From: Helianthus annuus
Lineage: Eukaryota > Streptophyta > Magnoliopsida > Asterales > Asteraceae
Direction: 5' to 3'
Length of the DNA stretch: 64,000 nt
Assembly (NCBI RefSeq): GCF_002127325.2
Contig: NC_035446.2
Coordinates: forward strand, 154,434,629 to 154,498,628
Shown: piece by piece, positions 23,149-35,365 of the stretch
Layout of the letters: each line of letters opens with the position of its first letter
Position numbering within the stretch: the first letter of the stretch is position 1
Translations under genes and position numbers: made by a program
The notes under the pieces: generated by a model
Database searches by the model: none
Seen by the model: the letters and a program-made list of their open reading frames with translations, nothing else
What the model was told of the DNA's origin: nothing

Positions 23149-25740
23149 TGTAACACCCCGCGTTTCGCGGTCAAACTCAAAGTCAAGATTGAAGTCAAAG
23201 GAAGAACAGATTGCTAATTGAGATCTGTCTCCCCTTGCTCAATTCCTGTTTTGACTTCTTTGAATCATAGATTAGTCTATTTTATTTTCGCTTTAGTTGT
23301 ATTATGTGGAGTATCTATTAATAATCGCATGGTAATCGTTATTTATCGCATATGTTATCGCATTATCACTATCGCAATCGCACTCGCAACTCGAATTACG
23401 CATTTTGGTTATTGTTATACGTGTGTGTCTTCTTTATATGTTACTTGTGCATGTTTAAATTATGTTAAGTGTGGTAATCAATCAAAACACAATCGAACTC
23501 AATCGCAATCGAAACGGTATGATAATTGGTGGAGAAGAGATAGTGCAAGATATGAGTAGTTGGGATTAAAAGTAATTTGACTAGGAAACTCTAACGCATC
23601 ACAATGCTCACAATCGAAATCGAAACGGCAAAACTCGTCACAACAAACACTCGAACTAAGCGACTGATCGATCAGGCGACCAGCCGATCGACCAGCCGTT
23701 CGATCGGACTGCCGTCCGATCGGACAGGCTGTTCGATCCAGTTGCCTAACCGAACGACCAGCTCTTTCCTCTTTGGGTAACCCTATAAATACCCCTTGTC
23801 ACTTTCATACTTTCTACTTTTGGTAACTGATGTCCGACCAGCTCGTTTTTCCCGCTTTTCTTTAGATTTCTCTCGATTCCGGTAAGATCTCGTCCTAAAT
23901 CTTGTACTTCCTTAATCTACACGCACTCCTACACCTTTCTATCTTTTGAATCTTAACTTTTAACCGTGAAATCATCAAGATTCAAGGTGTTCTAGGATGA
24001 CGTCATCATGTGTTCTTGAAGAACTTCATGTTTTGGCCTCAATCCACCAAAAACAACTTAGATCTAACCGATTTCCACATAAATAGACAAGGATCTTTCT
24101 TAGATCTAAACATATTCACAATAAAAAGGATTGAAAGATGGTTTCCAACTTTCTTTCAACTCTTTTACACTCAATGCACTCAAAACCGGTAGAATCGGAG
24201 CTTGTGCCGACTTACTACTCATTCCTGAGGTTGTGTTGGTTCAAGATCCGTATTCTATCCACGAGGTTTACCGATTTCGGGTTAATCGTGAAACACCATC
24301 TCGAACATTTAACTAATCGGATTTGGGTGATTCCTGTCCGATCAGGATAACCAAGTATTGACAAAGTTTCTGTTGCTTAACTCTTTATCAAAACGCCTCG
24401 ATAAAACGACAAACAATCAAAACAACCAAGTGTAAGAGGAACAGGTTGACCAGGACGGAGCGCCGTCCGAACGGACTACTGATCGAACGACTGGCCAATC
24501 CGAACGACTTGCACCTTGGTCCCACCTTAATTTTCAAATAAACTCTCAAGGATTTTGGAACACCGAACGGATTGCCGTCCGATCGAGCTACCACTCGATC
24601 GACCGACCATCCGACTATGTGATGTTTCAAAACTTCAACACCTAAACAATTTCAACATGTTCAATGCACAAAGGATGCCAACCGATCGAACCACCGTCCG
24701 ATCGAGTGACAACCTGTTGTGAACTTGTCCTCGCTAAAGTGTTTAACCAATCGGGTTGACGTCCGATCGAACGACCGGTCGATCAACCGACCTGAAAGGT
24801 AGAAGATACTTCAATGTTTTCAAAATACTACAACGAAAACTTCAAAAGTCAAGCCATCATACACAAACACATCTTTCCCAATGGAAGAAATAATACACTC
24901 AAACAGCCATCCGACCGGACGACCGTCCGAACGGACTACCACTCGCACGACTGGCTGTCCGATCGGATTACCATCCGATCGAAATGCTGTCTGACTCACT
25001 TGTACTTTGCACCGTTTTACGCGTCGCTTATCGTTATGTTATCGATCTGTTCAGGCTAACCCTACTCTCTAGCGTTCCCTTCAATCCATCAATCGCTGTG
25101 AGTATACTCGATCCCTTTTTGCTTTACGCACTTTTGGGTGTTACATACGTTACTTATACAAAATCACATCAAACACACTATGCAATACTTTAAACGCTAA
25201 CCGCTATTGCATGTATACGTGACTAAATGAATGCTTGTTTGTTATGTTTACACATGGAATATTGTCTACCTGCCTTAGCAACGGTAGTACTATTAGTTTG
25301 GACTCAGCACCCGTTCACTCGGGGGTTGTTAAGGACAATTACCTACATGGCTCACATTGGTGAGTATGTATCGCGAACTGCCTTGGGCAGTCAACCCGCA
25401 GTCATTGGTATCGATAGGTTCATGTCGATAACTAACATGCCTCATTTCACTCTGTGTACGTGCTGGTTATGCGTAACGCTTTCGAACTCTGTATGCTATT
25501 ATCAAACTTGTATGCTCATCTTTACACTATGTGTATTGACTTTTACTTTAACGTATGTGACAGGTGCTTAAGTTGCTAGGACGCTTATTTGCACGGTGAT
25601 GAAATCGAGGCTAGGGAAGGTCTAGAAACAAATAAACAATTGTCTGTAATAAAATCTGAGTTGTCGGAACAGAAAAATTTGACTAGATCTTTCTGTAATA
25701 ATCTTAGTATCATTTATGACATGGTATGGGACATGTTGCT
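23149..25740 (+). repeat. Element F 3' LTR, truncated
   Basis: It matches the 5' LTR from its first base until the word GACATGTTGCT, then switches to G sequence. The terminal 100-odd bases, including GGTGTGACA, are missing. It contains the same TATA box, splice-like sites (donor 23882, acceptor near 25563) and CGATCGG words. Confidence 0.9.
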
Positions 25741-25856
25741 TTAAAAAGTTAGTAAAAGGACGGTACATTTTAGCTTGGTTTGCATGTTGATCGCTTGTGG
25801 TTTTGAAATGGTTAGTGAATGAGTTGCTTGGGACAAGCAACGGGTAAGTGTGGGGA
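25741..25856 (+). repeat. Element G 3'-internal end of a lost upstream unit
   Basis: It is identical in layout to 29752-29865 and ends with the purine tract AAGTGTGGGGA (25846-25856) before an LTR. It joins F 3' LTR sequence without a target duplication. Confidence 0.8.
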
Positions 25857-27116
25857 TGTGACGGGTGGTCCGTAGGACAACCCTTAAGTGCCTTAAAAAT
25901 ATTAAAATCCCATGCTTTACACGTTTAATTGTTTGAACTTGATAACTACTAGTTGTTTGGACGTGCAGGTGCAAATGGAACTTAAAATGGAAGGAACACG
26001 GAGAATAAATGAAAAAATCAATTCTTGGAATTGAAGAATTAAGAGGATAGCATGATAGAGGACGAAATTACGAGAACGTAGGCGAAAACGGTGAAGAAAA
26101 CGGAGTTGAAACGAAAAAGTTATGCTGAAAACAAGTTTTCAGGCTGAAGCCTGCCGTAAGCTACGGCCATTGGCGTAGCTTACGGCGCTCACTGGCACTT
26201 TTTGTCACCGTATAACAGTTTAAAGCCACCGTAAACCATTCCAAGCCACCGTAAGCTACGGTGGCCACCGTAGCTTACGGCGCTGACCTACGTAAATGTG
26301 TAACTTCCACCTTTTAATGCGGATTGATGATGCCCTTTCAAGTCCAATCATTCCCATTCGGTTACATACACTTTGGAGACGAATTTTGGGTGTTCTTGAG
26401 AGCTTGAAACAATTTCTAAACATCTTGTTAGTGTTTTTAATTCCTATGAACATTGATATGTATGTGATGATGGTTGTTGAAGCCATGGATGGCTAAACTC
26501 TTTATGGTCATCTTTAGTTGAAGGTTTGTAGAGACAATTGTGCTTGATTTCATATTTCTAGAATGGCAAATTGAATTTATGTTTTATTTATCATGGTGTG
26601 TTCTTATTTGCTTGTAAATTGTTGATGCTTATGATTATTCTATTTTGAAACCATACGTTCTTGGTGCCTTTGGCAATCGAGATATCATGGGTAGAACTAG
26701 GATCGGGTAAGGGTCAATTGGTCATCGGGTAACAACCTCACGTTCTAGGAATCTGAGTACTTAGTTCCCTTTCATCACAACAAGTAATTGCACATGAATT
26801 ATGTCTATGTAGTTCTTTCTAGTGAATGATAGTACAAATGTTGAAGCAAACCGGAAACTAAAGATGGTCACTCGTCTCTAATTGTTTACAACCAAAACTT
26901 TTCTTTTGCAATTTAATTAGTTAATCTTAGTTTTAAAAATCAACCAATCAAACCCACTCTTGAATTTATTTTATTTGCAATTAGATTAATTTAGTCAAGT
27001 TAGATATACACTTAGATAACATACATTCCACAAACTCCCTGTGTTCGATACCCACTTACCACTAGCTACTTAGTTGTAATTGGATTAAATTTGCGTGTAC
27101 CACAACAAGCACGTCA
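25857..27116 (+). repeat. Element G LTR, first copy
   Basis: The LTR starts TGTGACGGGTGG and ends near CACGTCA before the PBS. A palindromic cluster at 26144-26285 has the words CCGTAAGCTACGG and CGTAGCTTACGG. I see no clear TATA box. The short ORFs on both strands are not conserved proteins. Confidence 0.8.
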
Positions 27117-27121
27117 AATTT

Positions 27122-27139
27122 TGGCGCCGTTGCCGGGGA
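27122..27139 (+). other. Element G primer-binding site (tRNA-Asp type)
   Basis: TGGCGCCGTTGCCGGGGA is the complement of the 3' end of plant tRNA-Asp with CCA. tRNA-Asp priming is a hallmark of Athila-type elements. The same 18-mer occurs in I at 53546-53563. Confidence 0.88.
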
Positions 27140-27259
27140 GTAGTGCGCAACGTGTGTTATTTAGTGTATTAGTTTTGAAAAAAAAATTAAAAAAAAAAAC
27201 CAAAAAGATTTCTTTTATGTTCATGATTTACACTTGGTAGTTGAGTTGTGTTGTGCAGG

Positions 27260-27913
27260 ATGACAGGGCATTACACAAATTTCAGCTTATTTACGTGTAG
27301 ATTGTGTGGGGGTCCACGACATCCATGTATTGGTTGCCACGAGGCTCGCTATAGGAGGGCACATGGAAAACCGGTGTCTTATGTTTCACAGCTTCCACCT
27401 CCATCATACGTTGACGATTATGAATCAGAAATGGAGGATGACTATTATTCATATGGATACGAACGGGACGAGGAAGTTTATTATGAGGCAAGGATGGATA
27501 GTCTATGTTTTTGTTGCGGTCGCGATCACACTTATGATTATGATGTGTGCACAGTGTATTCAGAAAACCCAAAGTATTGGAATAAAAAGATGATGGAAGC
27601 GCGCATCTATAGACCGTATCAGGGATATCGACAATATCATCCCGAAGAATATTCTGAGCCCGAGGGTGTTTATGTTTATGAGACCGATGAGGAGAAAGAG
27701 CTTGCTGCATTGGAAGTAACTTTGTCCAAACTCGAGCAATATTTAGCAACACCCAACCTGTCCGATGAAGCCCGAATCAACTGCTTAGTTTCTAAGTGTC
27801 ATACTTTAAAATTGAAGATAGAGATAGAAGAACGCCTCTCACCATTACCTGACGATATTAGAGATTATTCTCACATGAAGGAGGAGTTGTGGAGGATAAT
27901 ACCACACCAATGA
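27260..27913 (+). CDS. Element G ORF1: acidic Tyr/Glu-rich protein with Cys/His motifs
   Basis: ATG at 27260 lies one base after TTGTGCAG, a candidate 3' splice site, and gives a 217-residue protein with no stop. Near the N-terminus is CRLCGGPRHPCIGC; about residue 70 is CFCCGRDHTYDYDVC. Both look like small zinc-binding loops, the second resembling a CCHC knuckle with altered spacing. Between and after them it is very rich in Tyr, Asp and Glu (DDYYSYGYERDEEVYY). A C-terminal helical segment with Leu/Glu periodicity follows. I do not recognise the family. It occupies the Gag position, so a divergent Gag or an RNA-binding accessory protein is possible. Confidence 0.6.
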   Translation: MTGHYTNFSLFTCRLCGGPRHPCIGCHEARYRRAHGKPVSYVSQLPPPSYVDDYESEMEDDYYSYGYERDEEVYYEARMDSLCFCCGRDHTYDYDVCTVYSENPKYWNKKMMEARIYRPYQGYRQYHPEEYSEPEGVYVYETDEEKELAALEVTLSKLEQYLATPNLSDEARINCLVSKCHTLKLKIEIEERLSPLPDDIRDYSHMKEELWRIIPHQ

Positions 27914-28239
27914 GTCCTTTATCTGATGAAGAGTCACTTGTAGATCAGATGATGTGTGCAGATTATGAGGTAGAGCAGGCTGATGGGATGGATATGTGTA
28001 CCGAACCTCTTCCCATATCAATAATTCAAATTAACAAGTGTGGGGAAGAGGGTTCGAGGAATAAGATGAGAAGGGTGAAACTACCAGACATTAAGGTATA
28101 TGTCATGAAGTGGACTAGCAAAGCCCGGAGGAGCAGCTTTAACATGCCAAATATACTGACAAATCTATGGAGATGGCATGTAAATTTCCGGGCATTTGTT
28201 GGAAATGTTGCGGGTAAGTGTGCATTAAGACCACCATAA
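27889..28239 (+). CDS. Element G ORF2: small ORF overlapping ORF1 in the -1 frame
   Basis: It overlaps the last 25 bases of ORF1 and continues the acidic character (SPLSDEESLVDQMMCADYEVEQ), then becomes basic (MRRVKLPDIKVYVMKW). It may be the continuation of ORF1 after a frameshift or a separate ORF. No domain is recognised and coding status is uncertain. Confidence 0.35.
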   Translation: MEDNTTPMSPLSDEESLVDQMMCADYEVEQADGMDMCTEPLPISIIQINKCGEEGSRNKMRRVKLPDIKVYVMKWTSKARRSSFNMPNILTNLWRWHVNFRAFVGNVAGKCALRPP

Positions 28240-28318
28240 CGAATATCAGGTATGGTCTGGCTGAAGACCTTTAAACTTAGCGCTCTAGGGAAGCAGCCCG
28301 AGGATGTAGAGTATTGTA

Positions 28319-28377
28319 TTTGTATTTTGTTTTGTTTTGTTTTGTTTTGTTTTGCTTTGTTTGGTTTTGTTTTGGTG
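28319..28377 (+). repeat. TTTTG pentanucleotide repeat in element G
   Basis: Several consecutive TTTTG units with variants; frames through it are Cys/Phe/Leu-rich artefacts. Confidence 0.9.
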
Positions 28378-28806
28378 TTGTGTTTGTGTTTTGGCAGGTT
28401 ACTACGTTTCAATCCTCGCGGATGCAATGATTCAAGTGTGGGGACGTTTGGCAACATCCCCGTTGAGATATCAGCGAATCCAAGAGATGTTTATGTTCCT
28501 GTCCGACTACTGCAGCTGCATCACTACCAACACCGCTGATTTACTGATCAGGTCATGTCTTGTTCTCATTTTGTGCACCTTTGTATATATTCATGTTTAA
28601 GTTTATGGTTGGGCGGTTGGGTGGTGTTTTGATGTGTTTGTTTGATGGGTTGTGAAAGTTGGTGGTGTTTTAGTAAGCAAAATATTTATATATATAGAAT
28701 AAAAAAAACAAAAAGAAATTTGGGGTTTGAGAGTATTAGCGAAAGCTAATGTTTTTGGGTAAAAGTGATCTTCGCCTCAAAATCATACATTGGGACAATG
28801 TATCCT

Positions 28807-28824
28807 AAGTGTGGGGATGGGGGG
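28807..28824 (+). other. Element G internal purine tract (second PPT-like motif)
   Basis: GGGACAATG, a short gap, then AAGTGTGGGGATGGGGGG. The same composite precedes the 3' LTR (GGGACAAGC, gap, AAGTGTGGGGA at 29855-29865) about 1.05 kb downstream. An equivalent pair exists in I. Confidence 0.55.
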
Positions 28825-29751
28825 AAATTTTTGAGAATTTAAAAAAAAAATGTGAAATCAAGCGAAAAATTGTCGAAATTTGAACACTTGATATTGTTCC
28901 ACTTGACATACCGACACCCATTTCTAGTCCTTTCTTGGTGAGAGTTTGAGCCACATATGATTATTAAAGATGTTTTCTTTGTTTTGAGTGGCGGTGTGTG
29001 GCTTGTGTTAATAGAACTTGTGTACGAATTCTTGCCAAATCCTAGAGTTAGCATGCTTGTGAAAATGATAGGGGACTTTTAGGTAGCCTCGTCTAGATGT
29101 GTGAGAGTGTGGGATTGGTGGGTTGGACCTCATACGTTACATATATGAGCTTGGATTGTGAGGGGTGGGGGTTTGGTCTTTAGAAAGCCATGTTTGAGCC
29201 TTATACTATTCGGTTGTAACCCAAACCTACTTCTTACAAAAAAAAAAAAAAAAAAAAACACTTTACCTATTGAGACGACCCGGTTTAGGAACTTTGTTTG
29301 TGATTGTTGATGTTCTTGTATATATTGTTGAGTTTTATGTGTTACGAAAAAAATGAAAAAAAGAAGAAAGAAAAAAAAAAGAAAGAGAAAAATATGAGAA
29401 AAATACCAAAAAAAAAAATAAAGTATTTAGTTGCAATAGTAGTTGAGAATGTTGAGAAGTTGTGTATATAGTTGATGTTTGCTCTGTTTAGTAGTAGAAA
29501 TAAAAACCGGGTCAAATCAATTAGCTCTTGCATATATATCCCACCATTTTCCTACCTTTACACATAGCCCCGTTATAACCCGTAAGTCCTTTTGATTCAT
29601 AAGCATGCTAGGTATTTGATAGGAGGAAACTTGATTTGTATACAAGCTTATTGTCGCACAATCACACACTTGCATTGAGCGTGTTAGCATAATGTTGCTA
29701 ATATTACTTGTCACCGAGAGTTGTTGTGAGGGGTGTGTCTTGTGGTATGAT
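28825..29751 (+). other. Element G 3' non-coding region
   Basis: AT-rich sequence between the two purine tracts with an A tract at 29239-29259 and an A/G-rich run at about 29345-29420. I see no env-like or pol frame. Confidence 0.55.
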
Positions 29752-29865
29752 AAAAAGTTAGTAAAAGGACGGTACATTTTAGCTTGGTTTGCATGTTGAT
29801 CGCTTGTGGTTTTGAAATGGTTAGTGAATGAGTTACTTGGGACAAGCAACGGGTAAGTGTGGGGA

Positions 29866-31102
29866 TGTGACGGGTGGTCCGTAGGACAACCCTTAAGTGC
29901 CTTAAAAATATTAAAATCCCATGCTTTACACGTTTAATTGTTTGAACTTGGTAACTACTAGTTGTTTGGACGTGCAGGTGCAAATGGAACTTAAAATGGA
30001 AGGAACACGGAGAATAAATGAAAAAATCAATTTTTGGAATTGAAGAATTAAGAGGATAGCATGATAGAGGACGAAATTACGAGAACGTAGGCGAAAACGG
30101 TGAAGAAAACGGAGTTGAAACGAAAAAGTTATGCTGAAAACAAGTTTTCAGGCTGAAGCCTGCCGTAAGCTACGGCCATTGGCATAGCTTACGGCGCTCA
30201 CTGGCACTTTTTGTCACCGTATGACAGTTTAAAGCCACCGTAAGCCATTCCAAGCCACCGTAAGCTACGGTGGCCACCGTAGCTTACGGCGCTGACCTAC
30301 GTAAATGTGTAACTTCCACCTTTTAATGCGGATTGATGATGCCCTTTCAAGTCCAATCATTCCCATTCGGTTACATACACTTTGGAGACGAATTTTGGGT
30401 GTTCTTGAGAGCTTGAAACAATTTCTAAACATCTTGTTAGTGTTTTTAATTCCTATGAACATTGATATGTATGTGATGATGGTTGTTGAAGCCATGGATG
30501 GCTAAACTCTTTATGGTCATCTTTAGTTGAAGGTTTGTAGAGACAATTGTGCTTGATTTCATATTTCTAGAATGGCAAATTGAATTTATGCTTTATTTAT
30601 CATGGTGTGTTCTTATTTGCTTGTAAATTGTTGATGCTTATGATTATTCTATTTTGAAACCATACGTTCTTGGTGCCGTTGGCAATCGAGATATCATGGG
30701 TAGAACTAGGATCGGGTAAGGGTCAATTGGTCATCGGGTAACAACCTCACGTTCTAGGAATCTGAGTACTTAGTTCCCTTTCATCACAACAAGTAATTGC
30801 ACATGAATTATGTCTATGTAGTTCTTTCTAGTGAATGATAGTACAAATGTTGAAGCAAACCGGAAACAAAAGATGGTCACTCGTCTCTAATTGTTTACAA
30901 CCAAAACTTTTCTTTTGCAATTTAATTAGTTAATCTTAGTTTTAAAAATCAACCAATCAAACCCACTCTTGAATTTATTTTATTTGCAATTAGATTAATT
31001 TAGTCAAGTTAGATATACACTTAGATAACATACATTCCACAAACTCCCTGTGTTCGATACCCACTTACCACTAGCTACTTAGTTGTAATTGGATTAAATT
31101 TG
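29866..31102 (+). repeat. Element G LTR, second copy, 3'-truncated
   Basis: It matches 25857-27094 with few differences and stops about 22 bases short of the LTR end, at GGATTAAATTTG. The following bases up to 31125 show only weak similarity to the lost LTR end. H LTR sequence begins after that. Confidence 0.85.
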
Positions 31103-31973
31103 ATTGTGACCACGACATCACATCAGTCACCCGATCGGATGACCGTCCGATCGGATTTTCATCCGATCAACTGGGCATCCGATCGGATTGCTATCCGATC
31201 GGGTTACCACTCGATACTTGGTCACCTCTCACCGCTTATCACACTGTTCATCGCTTACGCTATCGCTGTGTAATCAGGCTAATCTCAGACGCGCTCCCTT
31301 CAATCCATCATGGCTGTGAGTATACTCGAACCCCTTTTTATCGCATTTTGGGTGTAACATACGTTTCTATTAAATCGAACTTATCAAAATGAATTAATCA
31401 ATCAAACTGTTTTCACTTGCGAATAACTGTTATGCATATTTACATGTGGTGCTAGTTACATATGTGTTAGGACTTATACTCGCGAGGTCCCGCCTTAACT
31501 AGTATAGTACTATAGCACCCGACGGGGTCTAGTTAGGATGAATAGCAATCGCAATCGCAGCTCGAGTGACTTAGCTGGTAGTATCTGTCTTGTATGCATA
31601 TATGTTGAGGTATCTCATTATGTATTTGGTAATTCGCAGCACTTTTTAACTATTTTACGCTACACTATCAAAACTTGTATACTCGCCAATACTTTTGTAT
31701 TGATGTTGTTTTAACGTATGTTGCAGGTTTAGTCGCAGCCTACATTAAATCAACCTAGGAAGTCTAGAAACTCACCTAAAATCTATGTTGTCGGATTTGT
31801 ATTGTTCGAGAAGACGAGAAATCTGTGATAACTTATGTGAATGTATTGTTTTTTAGTATGGGATAATGAACGTATTAAATACTGTCGCAATTCAGTTGTT
31901 ATGGATTCTCTTGAGCAATCTGATTCGCCTAGTGTCGCGCCCTGATGATTCCGCCATCGGTTGGGGTGTGACA
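31103..31973 (+). repeat. Element H 5' LTR, second part
   Basis: It contains CCGATCGGAT words (31125-31205) and then U5-like sequence matching 36050-36702. The candidate acceptor GTATGTTGCAG|GT ends at 31726. The LTR ends GGGGTGTGACA before the PBS. The stretch joining it to 14511 is incomplete by comparison with F. Confidence 0.8.
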
Positions 31974-31976
31974 GAT

Positions 31977-31989
31977 TGGTATCAGAGCC
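31977..31989 (+). other. Element H primer-binding site (tRNA-Met type)
   Basis: TGGTATCAGAGCC starts three bases after the LTR end, as in F and C. Confidence 0.85.
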
Positions 31990-32483
31990 ATAACTATAGG
32001 GAATTAGGCCAGACTTGACCTAGTCCGGGTCAACGTCTTAGAAACGACCTAGTCTATAGGCTAAGTACCAACAGGCCGACTCGTGCGAATCCAGTAGGAG
32101 TTGCACGGGCCTACTCGATACTCTCGTTCGAATTCGTTAAAAACTACTACTTCGTGTGAACACCGCATACTACAATTTCACGCGAAGAGCCTTTCCTAAG
32201 GATAGAATATTACTTAGCCTTTCCTAAGGCCAACATAATACACACGTTTTCGAAAATACTCGCGTAACACAACCTAGTGATCCAGTCGAAATTAGGCGTG
32301 AAAACCAAGAACTCTCAATAAGATCGCTCACTCAGTGCATTTTTCTAAGCACGAGAACTTTTCGTCGAGCCAGTAGTGACATCTAAATCTCAACGAAAGT
32401 CTCCATTTCAAAATCTAGTGGAACTCTCGAATTTATTCGAAGAGCACAACCACAGCTAGGAGCGAAGTTATTAAGTCGGGGGT
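31990..32483 (+). other. Element H leader, first part
   Basis: It resembles the F leader (CATAACTATAGGGAATTAGG then GACCTAGTC words). It is interrupted by solo LTR E at GGGGT and resumes at 35366. No ORF is seen. Confidence 0.65.
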
Positions 32484-35360
32484 TGTAACACCTCGAAAAT
32501 TTGTGTTCAATATATAAACGACACGTGTCATGTACAACAAAAGCATTATAAACCCGGATTTAGTTAAAGATGTATGGCAGGATTTTTGAACATGTCGACA
32601 TGTTAATTTATACCTCTGAACGACTTCATTATAAATCCCAAGACCCTAAAATGAATAATAAACATCTAGAATACCTTTAAATCCGGCGATTCTAACGATA
32701 ATGGATTCCTAATTGCAAGAATGTGATCCTATGAAATAATGCACGATAAATCTTCGTCTATGAATTCCAATATAGTTCAAACCAATGATACAACATGATA
32801 GGGTAGACACAACTGTTCAAGCATGGGTTAAAGGCATCATACTGATAATTCATGGCCAGAAATCATAATGCATAAGTTGCCCTTTCAAAGCTAGAGAGGT
32901 TAAATTTTTTTGCCTTCTGGTGAAGGCTTACGGACCGTAAAGGTCCTGCCTTACGGTCCGTAAGGAGTGCCCAGCAACAGAAAGTTGGCGGTTGGCTGTT
33001 ATAAACGTTTTAATCGACTTAAATCAGATATTTTCACTTCACGGGCGACCCCTAATTGCTCCTAGGCACTAGGAAACACTTGTAATGATCTGGGATCAAT
33101 GCTAGACTTGTTTGTCATGATCATAATGGATTAAAATCACTATATAAGGCCACAATGTTTGCTACATTCTTGCATTCATTCCATCTGCATTTGTGAAGAC
33201 TTCTGGAGTTCCAAAGCAGACCCAAGTCATCCTTAATAGTGCATAGGACTTCTGTAAGTATGCTTAACCTTTCCTAATTGAGTTTTACTTAGTTGTTAGC
33301 TTAGAAGTCAAACCGTCGTAATTAACGTTTGAATTAGCAATTAATCATTAATGGTTTAGTGTTTAGTTGAATCAAAGGTAGTTATAAGTTGGTAATCATG
33401 TGGGCTTTAAACCCTTAAAAGGGCACCCTCTGATTCCCGCTCTAACTAGATCAAATGTCGGGTCAAAGTTTGTATTAAAAAGTCAACAGAAGCATGATTT
33501 TCGAATTAACATGTAATGAACAATGTAGAAGACGTGTAACCTATTTTACCACTCATATAACATGCTAATAAGTATAAGAACTGGTCTAGGCTTGTTTGAT
33601 CCGACAATTTTCTGTTTAGACCCGGTTCGGAACCGAAAGTCGCAAAACTTTGACTTTTGCTTTGACTTCAGTTCTGACCCGATTTAGTATGATTTAGATA
33701 TGCCTTACAGCTTCCTTAGGACCAAGTTACATAATGGTTTAACCCTCTATGATTGGTTCGTTGATTGTCCATTTCATTTGCACGTTTTCGTTAATTGCTC
33801 AATGTTGACCATAACGCCCTCTTTGACCATAAAACGAGTTCTACATAATCTTTTGACACTAATCCAATTGCTACTGATTTTATATAATAAATAAAGTATT
33901 TTGAACTATATAACCTGGTCAGAAAACTCAGATTTCCTGAATAACCTGGAAATCGCTTAAAAAGGCTTTTTACGCGTATTAACCACCTAGTATGGGTTTA
34001 AAATCATTTTTGTCGAATAAGACTTATCACCAACTGATATAACCTGATAAATTAAGACATTTTTCCGATTATTTCAAACCCGAGTCTCAGAACTATAATT
34101 AAGCTCTTTTATAATCTTTAAAATGACCAAAATACCCCTGCGGGGCTTAATTTGAGATTAAACTCATTTTGGGCATAATGGAAGGTATCCTACTGATATC
34201 ACGACATGATTAAGGCATATTAACTTAGGAAACCTATAAACGACTCTCACGGTTACCCGTTACGCTTCTTACGCGTTCGGTTCGGTTCATGTAACTAGTT
34301 TGCATAAATTAGCCGAAACGGGTCAAACCTTATCGTTTTTCGATCAAAATCCAGAATGTGGTTAGATTACCCATGTTATACAAGTCTTCAAACTTGTCGG
34401 GTCTAAATCACGTTCTATTCCGGTCTTTGCTTAATCGTGCGCTCGAACCGTATCTTTCGTTAAAACTAACCGGTCTAAGTTTAGGCTTAATTAAAGACCC
34501 GTTAGGATTCTAATAGGTCATTATAAACCTTCGTTCCAGAATAGGAGACCCGGTAAAAGCTACACGCACTTGCTATTTGTGATTGATACTTGCAAAGGTA
34601 AATACTTTTAACTTATCTTCCCTATACGGGCTTGGGGTATGATATATAAAATAACGCTTGGTCGGACATTGAATCTTTAATCGATTAGAGGTTAAATCAT
34701 TGATATGCTCCGTTTTGAAGTGTTTTGTTTGCTTAAAGCCTTTTGGGGGTTAATGACCATGTCCCGGATATCCTTGGCATCATTTACGAAATGGCCACGA
34801 CCTAAGCACGGGGTGTAGGCATACACCCGTCAGTGCCAGAAATAAATAATGTGGTGCGTCTATTGATCTTTAACCCGGTCTACGGATCGGGCTACTAAAC
34901 GCATAAGGAACATGTAATTCTTTTACAAGATTATATACAAATAATTATCCCAAGTTATAAAAAGTTTGTGCCTCGTGCATTCAAATCAATTTTATTAAAC
35001 TTTTCAAAATGAGTAGGTTGAATGTATTTACCAGTGTAAACTGACGTATTTTCTCAAAAAGGTTAAGTGCAGGTACTACGCGAACTAGGCTGGCTTTCTC
35101 CTAGCGTCCACAATAAGTCTCGCAAGCTTGGATGTCAAAACTGTTTAACAATGTTTCCTATTTATTTTTGATTCGCCTGTGGATTACTTTCAACTGTTGT
35201 GATACTTGATATCACAATTTATTGAAGTTGAAATATATCTATCTTTTGCTTCCGCTGTGCATATTTAATATTGTGTTGTTTGACTATAATGTTACCAACT
35301 ACGTCATGATAATCCCCCACCGGGCCCACCGGTGAAACGTGGAAATATCGGGGTGCGACA
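32484..35360 (+). mobile_element. Element E: solo LTR (2877 bp)
   Basis: It begins TGTAACACCTCG, ends CGGGGTGCGACA and is flanked by GGGGT (32479-32483 and 35361-35365), with no internal region: the product of recombination between two LTRs. It resembles the LTR of D (shared words around ATATCCTTGGCATCATTT and near the ends). It has a palindromic cluster (32926-32967, CTTACGGTCCGTAAGG), a TATATAA box at 33141, a donor TCT|GTAAGT at 33254 and an acceptor TTAAGTGCAG|GT ending at 35072. Confidence 0.9.
33141..33147 (+). promoter_or_regulatory. TATA box of solo LTR E
   Basis: TATATAA lies 175 bp downstream of the TTACGG palindromes and 113 bp upstream of the GTAAGT. Confidence 0.55.
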
Positions 35361-35365
35361 GGGGT

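Larger units (their letters stand above)
14512..25740 (+). mobile_element. Element F: Ty3/gypsy (Tekay-like) LTR retrotransposon, inactivated
   Basis: It inserted into the 5' LTR of H. It has a full 5' LTR (14512-17196), PBS, a 1.2-kb leader, gag, protease, RT, RNase H, integrase with chromodomain-like tail, purine tract and a 3' LTR cut at 25740 by the G segment. The 3' target duplication is therefore lost; the left flank is ATGAC. Apart from four TAA stops and one base deletion the polyprotein is in a single frame, so it was active not very long ago. Confidence 0.92.
25741..31102 (+). mobile_element. Element G: truncated tandem of an Athila-like non-autonomous retrotransposon
   Basis: The order is 3'-internal end (25741-25856), LTR (25857-about 27116), tRNA-Asp PBS, internal region with small ORFs, 3'-internal end (about 29752-29865), LTR (29866-31102, truncated). 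The extra internal segment to the left of the first LTR means at least two units once stood in tandem. The two repeat copies (25742-27094 and about 29752-31102) differ at about nine positions by my count. There is no RT, integrase or Athila-type Gag, so it depends on other elements. Confidence 0.8.

Noticed and set aside
26256..26496. Short ORFs on both strands of the G LTR repeated at 30265-30505
   Set aside because: Duplicated because the LTR is duplicated; no start context or conserved domain.
31103..31125. Intact 3' end of the second G LTR
   Set aside because: Only weak similarity to the first LTR end with gaps; I treat identity as ending at 31102.
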